Shown here in pieces: positions 37,672-47,634 of a stretch of 58,218 bases of DNA. The stretch comes from Paenacidovorax caeni. Its GTDB lineage: Bacteria; Pseudomonadota; Gammaproteobacteria; Burkholderiales; Burkholderiaceae_C. The position numbers and the translations under genes are program-made. The stretch covers positions 1 to 58,218 of the forward strand of contig NZ_CYIG01000021.1 in NCBI RefSeq assembly GCF_001298675.1. Direction: 5' to 3'. The notes beneath the pieces are model-generated. The model had not been told where the DNA came from. It saw only the letters and a list, made by a program, of their open reading frames with translations, and ran no database searches. Every line of letters begins with the position of its first letter. Within the stretch, counting starts at the first letter, position 1.

Positions 37672-38238
37672 ATGGAAGCCTTTTTCGTATCCACGGCCAT
37701 CGTCGCGTTGGCTGAAATGGGTGACAAGACCCAGTTGCTCTCCCTCGTGCTGGCCGCACGCTTTCGCAAGCCCTGGCCCATCGTGCTGGGCATTTTCGTG
37801 GCCACGCTGGCCAACCACGCACTGGCCGGGGCCGTAGGTGCCTGGGTGACCCAGTTGCTGGGCCCCCAGTTGCTGCGCTGGGTGCTGGGGGCTTCGTTCA
37901 TCGCCATGGCGCTATGGATGCTGATTCCCGACAAGCTGGACGATGACGAGGGCGGCGGCGATGCGCCGCGCTGGGGCGTGTTCGGCACCACAGTGCTTGC
38001 CTTCTTCCTGGCCGAGATGGGCGACAAGACGCAGATCGCCACCGTCATGCTGGCGGCGCAGTACAGCGCCTGGGCGTGGGTGGTGATGGGCACCACGGTG
38101 GGCATGATGCTGGCGAACGCACCAGTGGTGTGGCTGGGAGAACGCATCACGCGGCGCGTGCCGATCCGTGCCGTGCACGTGGTGTCGGCGGTAATCTTCC
38201 TGGGGTTGGGGGTGTTGGCACTGTGGGCGCCGAATTGA
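37672..38238 (+). CDS. TMEM165/GDT1 (UPF0016) family cation exporter
   Basis: The 188-residue product has six membrane helices in two inverted halves, each with the signature E-x-G-D-K-T (ALAEMGDKTQLLSLVLA at about residues 12-28; FLAEMGDKTQIATVMLA at about 112-128). Family members export Mn2+ or Ca2+ in exchange for protons. The upstream manganese riboswitch argues for Mn2+ as the physiological substrate here. ATG 37672 begins MEAFFVSTAIVALAEMGDKT, matching the family start; the open frame upstream is leader RNA. Confidence 0.9.
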   Translation: MEAFFVSTAIVALAEMGDKTQLLSLVLAARFRKPWPIVLGIFVATLANHALAGAVGAWVTQLLGPQLLRWVLGASFIAMALWMLIPDKLDDDEGGGDAPRWGVFGTTVLAFFLAEMGDKTQIATVMLAAQYSAWAWVVMGTTVGMMLANAPVVWLGERITRRVPIRAVHVVSAVIFLGLGVLALWAPN

Positions 38239-38248
38239 TCCATAATGG

Positions 38249-38306
38249 TTCACGCGCCGATTTGCCACCGCTTGCGGGCGCTTTATAAATCCAGCTAAAG
38301 ACCCGT
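38249..38306 (+). ncRNA. SAM-II riboswitch
   Basis: The order CGCGCCGATTTG...GCTTGCGGGCGC...TATAAATCCAGCTAAAG reproduces the compact SAM-II pseudoknot (stem GCGC/GCGC, then the ATAAAT-nn-AGCTAAA 3' element). SAM-II senses S-adenosylmethionine ahead of methionine-synthesis genes in proteobacteria, and metX follows. Confidence 0.82.
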
Positions 38307-38321
38307 CCGATGGCATGTTCG

Positions 38322-38354
38322 CCCGGCCTCGTTTTTAGCGATGCCGGGTTTTTT
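38322..38354 (+). terminator. metX leader: Intrinsic terminator abutting the metX start codon
   Basis: CCCGGC / GCCGGG with a 15-base loop is followed by six T (38349-38354), one base before ATG 38356. It lies directly after the SAM-II element, so it may be the off-switch of an attenuator. Confidence 0.7.
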
Positions 38355-38355
38355 C

Positions 38356-39483
38356 ATGTCGTTCATCGCCACACCCCAGTTCATGCACTTCCCGGAAGCC
38401 CTGCCACTGCAGGGAGGGGCTTCCATCCAGGACTACACCCTGGCCTACGAGACCTACGGCACGCTCAACGCCGAACGCTCGAATGCCGTGCTCGTGTGCC
38501 ACGCCCTGAATGCATCGCACCATGTTGCGGGCGTGTACGAGGGACAGCCGAAAAGCGAGGGCTGGTGGGACAACATGATCGGCCCGGGCAAACCGGTGGA
38601 CACCAACCGCTTCTTTGTCATCGGCGTGAACAACCTGGGCTCGTGCTTTGGCTCGACCGGTCCGATGCACACCCACCCTGGCACGGGGAGCGTCTATGGC
38701 GCAGATTTTCCCGTGGTCACCGTGGAGGACTGGGTCGATGCCCAAGCGCGCCTGCTCGACCGGCTGGGCATCACGCAGCTGGCGGCGGTGATGGGCGGCA
38801 GCCTGGGCGGCATGCAGGCGCTTTCCTGGACCATTCAGTACCCCGAGCGCATGCGCCACGCCGTGGTAGTGGCCAGCGCCCCCAACCTGACGGCGGAGAA
38901 TATCGCCTTCAATGAGGTGGCGCGGCGCGCCATCGTGACCGACCCCGACTTCCACGGCGGCCATTTCTACGCGCACGGCGTGGTGCCCAAGCGCGGCCTG
39001 CGCATCGCGCGCATGATCGGCCACATCACCTACCTGAGCGATGACGTGATGAACGAGAAGTTCGGACGCCAACTGCGCGACGGGCTGGAGCCAAAGTATT
39101 CGACGCAGGACATCGAGTTCCAGATCGAAAGCTACCTGCGCCACCAGGGCGACAAGTTCAGCGACTACTTCGACGCCAACACCTACCTGCTCATCACGCG
39201 CGCGCTGGATTATTTCGACCCGGCACTGCGCCACGGTGGCAGTCTCACGCGGGCACTGGCAGCTGTGCGGGCGCGCTACCTGCTGGTGAGCTTCAGCACC
39301 GACTGGCGCTTCGCTCCGGCGCGCTCGCGCGAGATCGTCAAGGCGTTGCTGGACAACCACCGCGACGTGGCCTATGCCGAGATCGACGCGCCACACGGCC
39401 ACGACGCCTTCCTGCTGGAGGACGCACGCTACATGGCGGTGGTGCGCTCCTATTTCGACAACATCGCCAAGGAGCTGGTATGA
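38356..39483 (+). CDS. metX: Homoserine O-acyltransferase MetX
   Basis: The 375-residue alpha/beta-hydrolase-fold enzyme has the nucleophile elbow [11 protein letters not shown] (Ser near residue 147) and the late catalytic Asp/His region ([22 protein letters not shown]). It acylates homoserine in methionine synthesis. In betaproteobacteria with metW, MetX is often a succinyltransferase (MetXS); donor specificity is not decided here. The start MSFIATPQ matches relatives, yet the preceding bases are the terminator U-run and there is no Shine-Dalgarno; ATG 38341 lies inside the hairpin. SAM-II and a terminator control it. It overlaps metW by 4 nt. Confidence 0.93.
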   Translation: MSFIATPQFMHFPEALPLQGGASIQDYTLAYETYGTLNAERSNAVLVCHALNASHHVAGVYEGQPKSEGWWDNMIGPGKPVDTNRFFVIGVNNLGSCFGSTGPMHTHPGTGSVYGADFPVVTVEDWVDAQARLLDRLGITQLAAVMGGSLGGMQALSWTIQYPERMRHAVVVASAPNLTAENIAFNEVARRAIVTDPDFHGGHFYAHGVVPKRGLRIARMIGHITYLSDDVMNEKFGRQLRDGLEPKYSTQDIEFQIESYLRHQGDKFSDYFDANTYLLITRALDYFDPALRHGGSLTRALAAVRARYLLVSFSTDWRFAPARSREIVKALLDNHRDVAYAEIDAPHGHDAFLLEDARYMAVVRSYFDNIAKELV

Positions 39484-40064
39484 GCGAGACATCCACCATG
39501 CAAGCCATCGCCCGCCTGGTTCCCCAGGGCGCGCGCGTGCTCGACCTGGGCTGCGGTGACGGTGCCTTGCTAGACCTGTTGCAGCGCACCCGGGGCTGCA
39601 CCGGCTACGGCGTGGAATATGCCGATGCCAACGTGCTGGCCTGCGTGCGCCGCGGCGTCAACGTGCTGCAGCTCAACCTGGAAGACGGACTGGCGATCTT
39701 CGAGGACAACAGCTTCGACGTGGTGCTGCAGATCGACACCCTGCAGCACCTGCGCAACGCCGAGACCATGCTGCGCGAGACGGCACGCATCGGCCGTGCG
39801 GGCATCGTCGCTTTTCCCAACTTCGCGCATTGGCCCAACCGACTGTCGGTGCTGCGCGGGCGCATGCCGGTCACGCGGCGCCTGCCCTACCAGTGGTACG
39901 ACACGCCGAACATCCGCGTCGGCACCTACAAGGACTTCGAAGTGCTGGCGGGCAAAAACCGGCTGCGCATCCTCGACGCCTTCGGCCTGCAGGATGGCCA
40001 GGAAGTGCGCTTTCTGCCAAACGCGCGCGCGGGCACGGCGGTGTTCCACTTCGAGCACGCCTGA
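39480..40064 (+). CDS. metW: MetW, methionine biosynthesis partner (SAM-dependent methyltransferase fold)
   Basis: The 194-residue product has a class I methyltransferase fold ([17 protein letters not shown] at about residues 18-34) and the MetW-specific stretches [21 protein letters not shown] and [11 protein letters not shown]. MetW is always paired with metX and is needed for efficient MetX activity in the species studied. It overlaps metX by ATGA. Confidence 0.93.
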   Translation: MSETSTMQAIARLVPQGARVLDLGCGDGALLDLLQRTRGCTGYGVEYADANVLACVRRGVNVLQLNLEDGLAIFEDNSFDVVLQIDTLQHLRNAETMLRETARIGRAGIVAFPNFAHWPNRLSVLRGRMPVTRRLPYQWYDTPNIRVGTYKDFEVLAGKNRLRILDAFGLQDGQEVRFLPNARAGTAVFHFEHA

Positions 40065-40091
40065 AGACAGGCCACCTGCATGCTCCCAAAA

Positions 40092-40137
40092 AAATAGCTG
40101 CTAGCGCTTGATGGGCGTGGCTTTGCGGCCAAAAACA
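40092..40137. repeat. Degenerate palindromic repeat after metW
   Basis: AATAGCTGCTAGCGCTTG is intact, but the second arm is replaced by GGGCGTGGCTTTGCGGCC, so the hairpin is lost on one side. Confidence 0.65.
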
Positions 40138-40282
40138 TGCTCATCACGGCACATGCCAGCGCGCCGCCGCCGTGGTACGTGACACCGCGTAAGGGAAATC
40201 GTGTGTGAATGTAACGACAGGCCTGCCGTAGATTTCCAGGTAGACCCGGATCGATCCGGCGCACCTTTTTCAGGAGACATGC

Positions 40283-42266
40283 ATGGCCGCCGTATCGCTT
40301 GCCACCCACCGTTCCATGGCCCGCCAGGTCACGCTCGCTGCACTGGGCCTCGTCGCACTGGTGCTGGTGCTGGTGGGGCTCGCCCTGTCAGTGCTCACCG
40401 AGCGCAGTACACGCGCGCAGCTGGTGCGCAGTGTGGGCGACACGGCCCAGGCCCTGGCGCATTCGCTCGACGCCGCCGACAACACCAACCGCGAGCTGGC
40501 GAAAGGCACCATGCGCGGCTTCCAGCGCTACTTCGAGGCCACCATGCAGCTCAACGAGGAAACGGGCGAGCTGCGCAGCTATGGGGCCCTGGTGAACGAG
40601 GACTACAGCGCGGTAGACAAGTTCGCCAACGAAACCGGCGGCGTGGCCAGCGTGTTCGCCCGCAAGGGCGAGGATTTCATCCGCATCACCACCTCGGTGA
40701 AGAACGAACAAGGCCAGCGCCAGCAAGGCACGCCGCTGGAGCGCACCGACCCGGCATATGCCGCGGTAGCCAAAGGCGAGCCCTACACCGGCGCCACCCT
40801 GGTGGCTGGCAAGCCCTACATGGGCGATTACCTGCCAGTCAAAGATGCCAGCGGCAAGGTGGTGGCGCTACTGTTCATCGGCAACGACATCAGCATCTTC
40901 GATGCCATGCTGCAGAAGCAGGTAGAGCAAATGCGCTTCTTCGAGCACGGCGGCGTGTACCTGGTCAACCCCGGAGCCGCGCTGGAGCAGGCGCGCTTTG
41001 TGTACCACCCCACGGCGCGCGGCAAAAAGGTGCTTGAGGCCTTCCCGCAGTCGCGCCCCTTCTTCGAGGCGCTCGACGGCCGCACCGGACGGCTTTGTGC
41101 GCGACGCGGCCGCCGTGCTCTATCCCGGCGCTGAGGCGCCCTGGGCACTGCTGCGCAAAACCCAGAGCGGCTGGTGGGTGGTGGCCGAGGTACCCGACAC
41201 CGAGGCCATGGCCAGCCAGCGCAGCGTTTCCTGGGCCGTCTGGGGGCTGATGGCACTCGCCCTGGGCCTGCTGGGCGTGGGCCTGTTCGTGATGCTGCGC
41301 CGCGGCGTCAGCCAGCCGCTCACCGGCCTCACGCAGGCCATCACCCTGGTGGCGCAAGGCGACCTGACGCAAAGTTTCCAGACCTCGCGGCAGGACGAGA
41401 TCGGCGCACTGGTGCGCGAGGTCGAGGGCATGCGACTGCGCTACGTGCAAATGCTGCAGCAGGTGCGCACCGCGGTGGACAGCATCGGCACCGCCAGCGC
41501 CGAGATCGCCAGCGGCAACCAGGACCTGTCGGCCCGCACCGAGGCCACGGCCAGCAGCCTGGGGCAGACGGCGCAGAGCATGGACCACCTCACCGCCACG
41601 GTGCGCCAGTCCGCCGACGCGGCGCACCAGGCGAACCAGCTCGCCGCCTCCGCCGCACAGGTGGCGGCGCGGGGCGGTCAGGTGGTGGGCGAGGTGGTCA
41701 GCACCATGGGCGACATCAACCAAAGCTCGCGCAAGATCGCCGACATCATTGGCGTGATCGACGGCATCGCCTTCCAGACCAACATCCTGGCGCTGAACGC
41801 TGCCGTGGAAGCCGCACGCGCCGGCGAGCAAGGCCGGGGCTTCGCCGTGGTGGCGGGCGAGGTGCGCAGCCTAGCGGGCCGCTCGGCCGAGGCCGCACGC
41901 GAGATCAAGCAGCTGATCCATGCCTCGGTGGAAAAAGTTGAAGCAGGCGCCCGCCTGGTGCAGGACGCAGGCAGCACCATGGACGAAATCGTGGGCAGCG
42001 TGCAGCGCGTGGGCGGCATCATCGGCGAGATCACGGCAGCCGCAGCCGACCAGGCGGGCGGCATCGGCCAGGTCAACCAGGCCGTGGGCCAGCTCGACCA
42101 GATGACGCAGCAGAACGCCGCGCTGGTGGAACAGTCCGCCGCCGCCGCGCACAGCCTGCGCGAACAGGCCGCGCGCCTGGCGGGCGCCGTGCAGGTGTTC
42201 AGGCTGGAGCAGCAGGACGCCACACGGCCCGCGCACCACCTGGCGCTGGCCCTCGACAAAGCCTGA
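40283..42266 (+). pseudogene. Methyl-accepting chemotaxis protein with a +1 frameshift
   Basis: Two frames together make one ~660-residue receptor: an N-terminal membrane helix, a Cache-type periplasmic domain, a second helix ([21 protein letters not shown]), HAMP, and the cytoplasmic signalling hairpin ([20 protein letters not shown]). The first frame (40283-41134) reads FFEALDGRT then runs into an unrelated [14 protein letters not shown] end. The second frame, entered at [14 protein letters not shown], continues the domain. Removing one G in CCGGAC (41087-41088) restores [15 protein letters not shown]. This is either a real inactivation or a base-calling error. There is no slippery heptamer for programmed shifting. 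AGGAGA precedes the start. Confidence 0.8.
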
Positions 42267-42356
42267 GCGGCCACGACGGCCATCCCTCCCCGCGGGCCGT
42301 TGCCCGCAGTACGCCTCGGGCATACTGGCACGTGCTCCCTGCTACCGCGCCGAACC

Positions 42357-43565
42357 ATGCACGCTGACGTCCCCACCATGCTCCTGATGATCATCATCAG
42401 TTCGGTGGCCATGGCCCTGGCGCTGGCTGTCGTCGCCTGGGGACAGCGGCGCGACGGCATCGCCTGGTGGGCCACGGGGCTGCTGCTGCATGCCCTGGGC
42501 TACGTGCTGTTCAGCGGGCGCGGGCGCATACCCGATGGTTTGTCCATCGTGCTCGCTAATGTCCTGCTTGCCTGCTCCCTGTCGGCACTGCAAGCCGCGG
42601 TCCACCAATTCATGGGGCGACCCTGGCCGCGCTGGCACATGGCCGTGCCAGCGGCGTTCATTGCCCTGGTCATGTGGGCACTGATAGACCACTACCCGCT
42701 GCGCGTGGCCACGGCCAGCCTGTGCTATGCGGTGCAGATCGGTCTGCTGCTGGCGGCCTTGCGCCCCATGGCAAGGCCTGGGGCCGGACGCGGCGTGCTT
42801 CTACTGGGCCTGGGGTTGGGCGTACAGATGATGGTGCTGCTGCTGCGCACGGCCATGGCGCTGTGGGGACAACAGCATCCGTCCGGGCTGCTGGCCAGCG
42901 ACTTGGTGCAAAGCCTGACCTTCCTGATGTCGTTCCTCACGGTGCAGCTGGCATCGCTGGGCTTCGTTTTCATGACCCGGGACCGGCTCGACGAAGGCAA
43001 CCGGCGCTTGGCCACCACCGATGCACTCACCGGCGTGGCCAACCGCCGCTCGGCGATTTTCGCGCTGGAGCGCGATGCCGCACGCGCCCAGCGCATGGGC
43101 GGATCGGTGGCGCTGATGGTGGTGGACATCGACCATTTCAAGCGCATCAACGACTCGCACGGCCACCTGGCGGGTGACCGCGTGCTGTGCCACGTCGTCA
43201 ATGTCCTGAGCGACCGCGTGCGCACGCAGGATCTGGTGGGCCGCTATGGTGGCGAGGAGTTCCTCGTACTGCTGCCAGACACCGGGCTGGACGGCGCCCT
43301 GGTGCTGGCCGAGCAACTGCGCCAGAGCGTGCAGCAGTCGGTGTGCCACTGGCAAGGCCAGGCCCTGGCCGTCACGGTGAGCATCGGGGTGTTCGGCGGC
43401 CGCCTGGGCAGCGGCGATACCTGGGAGATGGTGCTCGACGCCGCCGACCGTGCCCTGTACCAGGCCAAGCAGGCGGGACGCAACCGTGTCCAGGCCAGCA
43501 ACAGCCTGGCACGCGCAGAGCCCCAAAGCATGGCAGCCCCGGAGCCATCCACACAGAATATTTGA
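42357..43565 (+). CDS. Membrane-bound diguanylate cyclase
   Basis: The 402-residue product has about six membrane helices ([32 protein letters not shown], and others) in residues 1-205, then a GGDEF domain with YGGEEF active site and a possible inhibitory site RTQD five residues upstream. The sequences [12 protein letters not shown] and [15 protein letters not shown] are typical of active cyclases. ATG 42357 (MHADVPTML) is chosen. It lies between two chemotaxis receptors, all on the same strand, 14 bp from the next. Confidence 0.88.
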   Translation: MHADVPTMLLMIIISSVAMALALAVVAWGQRRDGIAWWATGLLLHALGYVLFSGRGRIPDGLSIVLANVLLACSLSALQAAVHQFMGRPWPRWHMAVPAAFIALVMWALIDHYPLRVATASLCYAVQIGLLLAALRPMARPGAGRGVLLLGLGLGVQMMVLLLRTAMALWGQQHPSGLLASDLVQSLTFLMSFLTVQLASLGFVFMTRDRLDEGNRRLATTDALTGVANRRSAIFALERDAARAQRMGGSVALMVVDIDHFKRINDSHGHLAGDRVLCHVVNVLSDRVRTQDLVGRYGGEEFLVLLPDTGLDGALVLAEQLRQSVQQSVCHWQGQALAVTVSIGVFGGRLGSGDTWEMVLDAADRALYQAKQAGRNRVQASNSLARAEPQSMAAPEPSTQNI

Positions 43566-43579
43566 AGAAGAGATCATCC

Positions 43580-45142
43580 ATGCGTTTCACGACCCGACTC
43601 GCGCTGTTCACGGCGCTCCCTGCCCTGCTGTTCATATTCGCCCTGGGGGCCAGCCTGTGGGGGTTGGCGCGCATGCAAAGCGACTTCAACCGCTACATCC
43701 GTACCGAGCAGGCCGTGGCCACGGGGCTGCAGGAGCTGTATGCCCAGGGGCTGCAAAGCGGGCAAGCCCTGCGCAACATCGTGCTCGACCCGGGCAACGC
43801 GCGGGCAGTCGACAACTATCTGGCAGCCGCGAAGGCGTTCGACCAGGCCTACACCACCACCCTGTCCAGGGCCAAGGGCACTGCATCGGAGACGGGCTTG
43901 GAGCAGATTGCTGCATTGCACAGCACGCAGACCACCATCCGGGACAAGGTGCATACCCTGGCGCGCAGCGACACCGCCGCCGCCATCGCACTGCTGAATA
44001 AAGAGGAAATACCCGCTTGGCGCACCTTGCGCGCAGCACTGCTGCAGCAGATCGATGCCGCGCGCAAGGCCGAATCTGCGGCGCACGACGCCACCCAGGC
44101 CAAAGCGCAGCGCATCCAGTGGATGGTCGGCGGGCTGGCGCTGCTGGCCGTGGTCGTGGCGGCAGGGCTGGGCTGGGCGATGGCACGGACCCTGCACCGC
44201 GAGTTGGGCGGCGACCCCGCCGAGGCGCGCGAGGCCCTGCGCCGTGTGGCCGAGGGCGACCTGCACCTGGACGACGCATCGCGCCGCCGGGGCGTCCCCG
44301 TCGGGCTGATGGCCGAGCTGGCGCGCATGCAGAGCAGCCTGCGCAACCTCGTGGCCCATGTGCGCGACGCCTCGCTCAGCATCACGCATGCCTCCAGCGA
44401 GATCGCCCAGGGCAACCAGGACCTCTCCGCACGCACCGAAAGCCAGGCCAGCGCACTGGAGCAAACCGCCGCTTCCATGGAAGAACTGGGCGCCACCGTA
44501 CGCCAAAACGCCGATAACGCACGCCAGGCTAACCAGTTGGCCCTGAGCGCCTCCACGGTTGCGGCCCAGGGCGGCGAGGTGGTGGCCAAGGTCGTTGACA
44601 CCATGCACGGCATCAACGACAGCGGGCGCCAGATCGCCGACATCATTGGCGTGATCGACGGCATCGCTTTCCAGACCAACATCCTGGCGCTGAACGCCGC
44701 CGTCGAGGCCGCGCGCGCCGGTGAGCAGGGCCGCGGCTTTGCCGTGGTGGCAGGCGAGGTGCGCGCGCTGGCGCAGCGCAGCGCCGATGCCGCCAAGCAG
44801 ATCAAGGGCCTGATCTCCACTAGCGTGGAGCGCGTGCAGCAAGGCTCCCAGCTGGTGGACCAGGCCGGCGCCACCATGCAGGAGGTGGTGGCCGCCATCC
44901 GCCGCGTCACCGACATCATGGGTGAGATCAGCGCCGCCAGCAGCGAGCAGGCCGGTGGCGTGGCCCAGGTGGCCGAGGCCGTGACCCAGATGGACCACGC
45001 CACGCAGCAAAACGCCGCCTTGGTCGAAGAGAGCGCAGCCGCCGCGCTCAGCCTGAACCAGCAGGCGCAGGAGCTGCAGCGCGCGGTGGAAGCCTTCCAC
45101 CTCGAAGCAGGCAGGGCCACCAGCCGGCCCGCGCTGACCTGA
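43580..45142 (+). CDS. Methyl-accepting chemotaxis protein with four-helix-bundle-type sensor
   Basis: The 520-residue product has an N-terminal helix ([20 protein letters not shown]), a ~140-residue helical periplasmic region ([20 protein letters not shown]), a second helix ([20 protein letters not shown]), a shortened HAMP-like region, and the complete signalling hairpin ([20 protein letters not shown]). The kinase-control region is almost identical to that of the frameshifted receptor upstream. There is no C-terminal CheR-tethering pentapeptide. Ligand unknown. Confidence 0.9.
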   Translation: MRFTTRLALFTALPALLFIFALGASLWGLARMQSDFNRYIRTEQAVATGLQELYAQGLQSGQALRNIVLDPGNARAVDNYLAAAKAFDQAYTTTLSRAKGTASETGLEQIAALHSTQTTIRDKVHTLARSDTAAAIALLNKEEIPAWRTLRAALLQQIDAARKAESAAHDATQAKAQRIQWMVGGLALLAVVVAAGLGWAMARTLHRELGGDPAEAREALRRVAEGDLHLDDASRRRGVPVGLMAELARMQSSLRNLVAHVRDASLSITHASSEIAQGNQDLSARTESQASALEQTAASMEELGATVRQNADNARQANQLALSASTVAAQGGEVVAKVVDTMHGINDSGRQIADIIGVIDGIAFQTNILALNAAVEAARAGEQGRGFAVVAGEVRALAQRSADAAKQIKGLISTSVERVQQGSQLVDQAGATMQEVVAAIRRVTDIMGEISAASSEQAGGVAQVAEAVTQMDHATQQNAALVEESAAAALSLNQQAQELQRAVEAFHLEAGRATSRPALT

Positions 45143-45172
45143 ACCGCATAACGCAAGAAGGAATCCATCACC

Positions 45173-46633
45173 ATGAACGCCCGCATTCCCAGCCCCACCC
45201 TGCACAGCGCGGAGGCCCTGGAGCGCATCGGCCAGGTCTGGGACGCGCAGATCGTCCCGCAGCTCACGGAATACATTCGCATCCCCGCCAAGTCGCCCAT
45301 GTTCGCCCCGGACTGGGCGGCCGAGGGCCTGCTCGACACCGTGGTGCGCAACGCTGCCGCCTGGGTCGAGGCACAGAAGGTGGCAGGCTTGACACTGGAG
45401 ATCGTGCGCCTGCCCGGACGCACGCCAGTGCTGTTCTTCGAGGTGGCGGCCACGCGGGCGCAGTCCACGCAGACGGTGCTGATGTACGGCCACCTCGACA
45501 AGCAGCCCGAGTTCGAGGGCTGGCGCAAGGACCTGGGGCCCTGGACGCCCCTGTACGAAGACGGCAAGCTCTACGGCCGGGGCGGCGCCGACGACGGCTA
45601 CGCCGTCTACGCCAGCATCGCCGCCGTGCAAGAGCTGCAGCGCCAGGGCGTGCCGCACCCGCGCATCGTGGGCCTGATCGAGACCTGCGAGGAAAGCGGC
45701 TCCACCGACCTGCTGCCCACCATCGACGCGCTGCGCCCGCGCCTGGGCAACGTGGGCCTGGTGGTGTGCCTGGACAGCGGCGCGGGCAACTACGACCAGC
45801 TCTGGCTCACCACCAGCCTGCGCGGCATGGCCAGCGGCACGCTGAAGGTGGAAATCCTCACCGAGGGCGTGCACTCGGGCGACGCCTCGGGCCTGGTGCC
45901 GTCGAGCTTTCGCATCATGCGCCAGGTGCTCGACCGGCTGGAGGACAGCCGCACCGGCCGCCTGCTGCCCGAGGGCTTTCACTGCGCCGTGCCGCCCGAG
46001 CGTCTGGCCCAGGCGCAGGCCACGGCCGCCATCCTGGGCGAGGCGGTTTACCGCAACTACCCCTGGGCACATGCGGGCTGCGGCGCCACCTCGGCCTTTG
46101 CCCTGCCCACTACGCAGGACCCAGTGCAGGCGCTGCTGCGCCGCACCTGGGAGCCCACCCTCAGCGTCACCGGCGCCGAAGGCCTGCCCACGCTGCGCAA
46201 CGCGGGCAACGTGCTGCGTCCCTACACCGCCTTCAAGCTCAGCCTGCGCCTGCCGCCGCTGGTAGACGCCGCCACCTGCGTGCAGGAGCTGAAGGCGCTG
46301 CTCGAAGACAACGCGCCCTACCAGGCCAAGGTCACCTGGGAGGTGGAAGGCGCCGCCAACGGCTGGAACGCGCCGGACACCGCACCCTGGTTCGCCCAGG
46401 CGCTCGATGCCGCCAGCCTGGCGCACTTCGGCGCGGGTGTGGGCTACATCGGCCAGGGCGGCACCATTCCGCTCATGAACATGCTCAGCCAAGGCTTTCC
46501 GCGCGCGCAGATGATGGTTTGCGGCGTGCTCGGCCCCAAGAGCAACGCACACGGGCCGAACGAGTTCCTGCATGTGCCCTACGCCAAGAAGCTCACCGCC
46601 GCCGTGGCCCAGGTCATTGCCAGCATGCCATAA
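45173..46633 (+). CDS. M20-family metallopeptidase
   Basis: The 486-residue product shows the M20 dizinc signatures: GHLDKQPEFEGW (His near residue 107), RGGADDGYAVY (bridging Asp), ETCEESGS (catalytic Glu) and the final GPKSNAHGPNEFLH (His). The dimerisation domain lies at about 215-365. Such enzymes hydrolyse dipeptides or acylated amino acids; the sequence resembles the dipeptidase/CNDP-type subgroup. AAGAAGGAA precedes ATG 45173. It lies 30 bp after the chemoreceptor, and cotranscription is possible. Confidence 0.88.
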   Translation: MNARIPSPTLHSAEALERIGQVWDAQIVPQLTEYIRIPAKSPMFAPDWAAEGLLDTVVRNAAAWVEAQKVAGLTLEIVRLPGRTPVLFFEVAATRAQSTQTVLMYGHLDKQPEFEGWRKDLGPWTPLYEDGKLYGRGGADDGYAVYASIAAVQELQRQGVPHPRIVGLIETCEESGSTDLLPTIDALRPRLGNVGLVVCLDSGAGNYDQLWLTTSLRGMASGTLKVEILTEGVHSGDASGLVPSSFRIMRQVLDRLEDSRTGRLLPEGFHCAVPPERLAQAQATAAILGEAVYRNYPWAHAGCGATSAFALPTTQDPVQALLRRTWEPTLSVTGAEGLPTLRNAGNVLRPYTAFKLSLRLPPLVDAATCVQELKALLEDNAPYQAKVTWEVEGAANGWNAPDTAPWFAQALDAASLAHFGAGVGYIGQGGTIPLMNMLSQGFPRAQMMVCGVLGPKSNAHGPNEFLHVPYAKKLTAAVAQVIASMP

Positions 46634-46636
46634 GCG

Positions 46637-46693
46637 TTTTTTGGCTCTAGCGCTTACCCAGCAAGCGCTGGCAGCTTCTTTTTCAATAGCATG
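46637..46693. repeat. Palindromic repeat before the alpha/beta hydrolase
   Basis: TTGGCTCTAGCGCTTACCC then AGCAAGCGCTGGCAGCTT, with an AT-rich TTTTTCAATAGCAT flank. Arms differ by single changes from the consensus. Confidence 0.75.
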
Positions 46694-46763
46694 AATGCCC
46701 CACTCTACCCCTGGGGCACCGTGCCCTCTATGATGCGTCGAGCCCCGCCCCCGCCGACGCACC

Positions 46764-47627
46764 ATGCCTCACACCTCTGACCTGGACGCCCTCCCCTACA
46801 CGCTGACAGCCTTCACGGCCAGCGATGGCGAGAACCTTGCCGTGTACGACTGGCCCCTGCCCGACGCGCCACGCGCCACGGTGCTCCTGGTGCACGGTCT
46901 GGGCGAGCACGCCGGGCGCTACGACGCGTTGGCACGGCATCTGGGCGCCTGGGGCTACGCGGTGCGCGGCTACGACCACTATGGGCATGGCGAATCCAGC
47001 GGGCCGCGTGGCGGGCTGCCGTGGGACACGCGCCTGCTCGACGACCTGACCGACATCGTCGATGCCACGCGCGCGCGCATGCCGGCGGGCCAGCCGCTGG
47101 TGCTGCTGGGCCACAGCATGGGCGGGCTGGTGGCGGCGCGCTTCGTCGCCCTCGGGATGCGGCCGGTCGATGCGCTGGTGCTGTCCTCGCCCGCGCTCGA
47201 TGCCGGGCTGGGCCCGGTGCAGAAGCTGCTGCTGGCCACGCTGCCGCGCATCGCGCCCAACCTGCGCGTGGGCAACGGGCTGGACGCGCGCTACCTCTCG
47301 CATGACGACGCCGTGGTGCGCGCCTACCTGGCCGATCCGCTGTGCCACAACCGCATCAGCGCGCGGCTGGCGCGCTTCATCGCCGAGGCCGGGCCGGCCA
47401 CCGTGGCCCGCGCCGCGCACTGGCAGGTGCCGACGCTGCTGCTGTGGGCCGGGGCCGACCAGCTGGTGAACCCAGCGGGCAGCCGCGCCTTCGCCGCCGC
47501 CGCGCCCAGGGGGCGCGTGCAGGCGCACTGCTTTGAGCCGCTGTACCACGAGCTGTTCAACGAAAGCCCCGAGCTGGCCGACCCCGTGTTCGAGCGGCTG
47601 CAGCACTGGCTGGCCGCGCACGTCTGA
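46764..47627 (+). CDS. Alpha/beta hydrolase (monoacylglycerol lipase-like)
   Basis: The 287-residue serine hydrolase has LLVHGLGEHAGRYDALARHL (oxyanion HG), the nucleophile elbow GHSMGG near residue 115, and the C-terminal Asp (LLLWAGADQLV) and His (YHELFNES). The HGLGEHAGRY stretch is typical of lysophospholipase/monoglyceride lipases. No signal peptide. It ends 7 bp from the convergent GGDEF gene with no evident terminator. Confidence 0.85.
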   Translation: MPHTSDLDALPYTLTAFTASDGENLAVYDWPLPDAPRATVLLVHGLGEHAGRYDALARHLGAWGYAVRGYDHYGHGESSGPRGGLPWDTRLLDDLTDIVDATRARMPAGQPLVLLGHSMGGLVAARFVALGMRPVDALVLSSPALDAGLGPVQKLLLATLPRIAPNLRVGNGLDARYLSHDDAVVRAYLADPLCHNRISARLARFIAEAGPATVARAAHWQVPTLLLWAGADQLVNPAGSRAFAAAAPRGRVQAHCFEPLYHELFNESPELADPVFERLQHWLAAHV

Positions 47628-47634
47628 CGCGCTG

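Noticed and set aside
41075-41095. Programmed ribosomal frameshift in the chemoreceptor
   Set aside because: No slippery heptamer or stimulatory structure is visible; a one-base insertion explains it better.
43574-46765. A 1063-residue minus-strand open frame
   Set aside because: It is antisense to the intact chemoreceptor and the M20 peptidase, with no recognisable domains.
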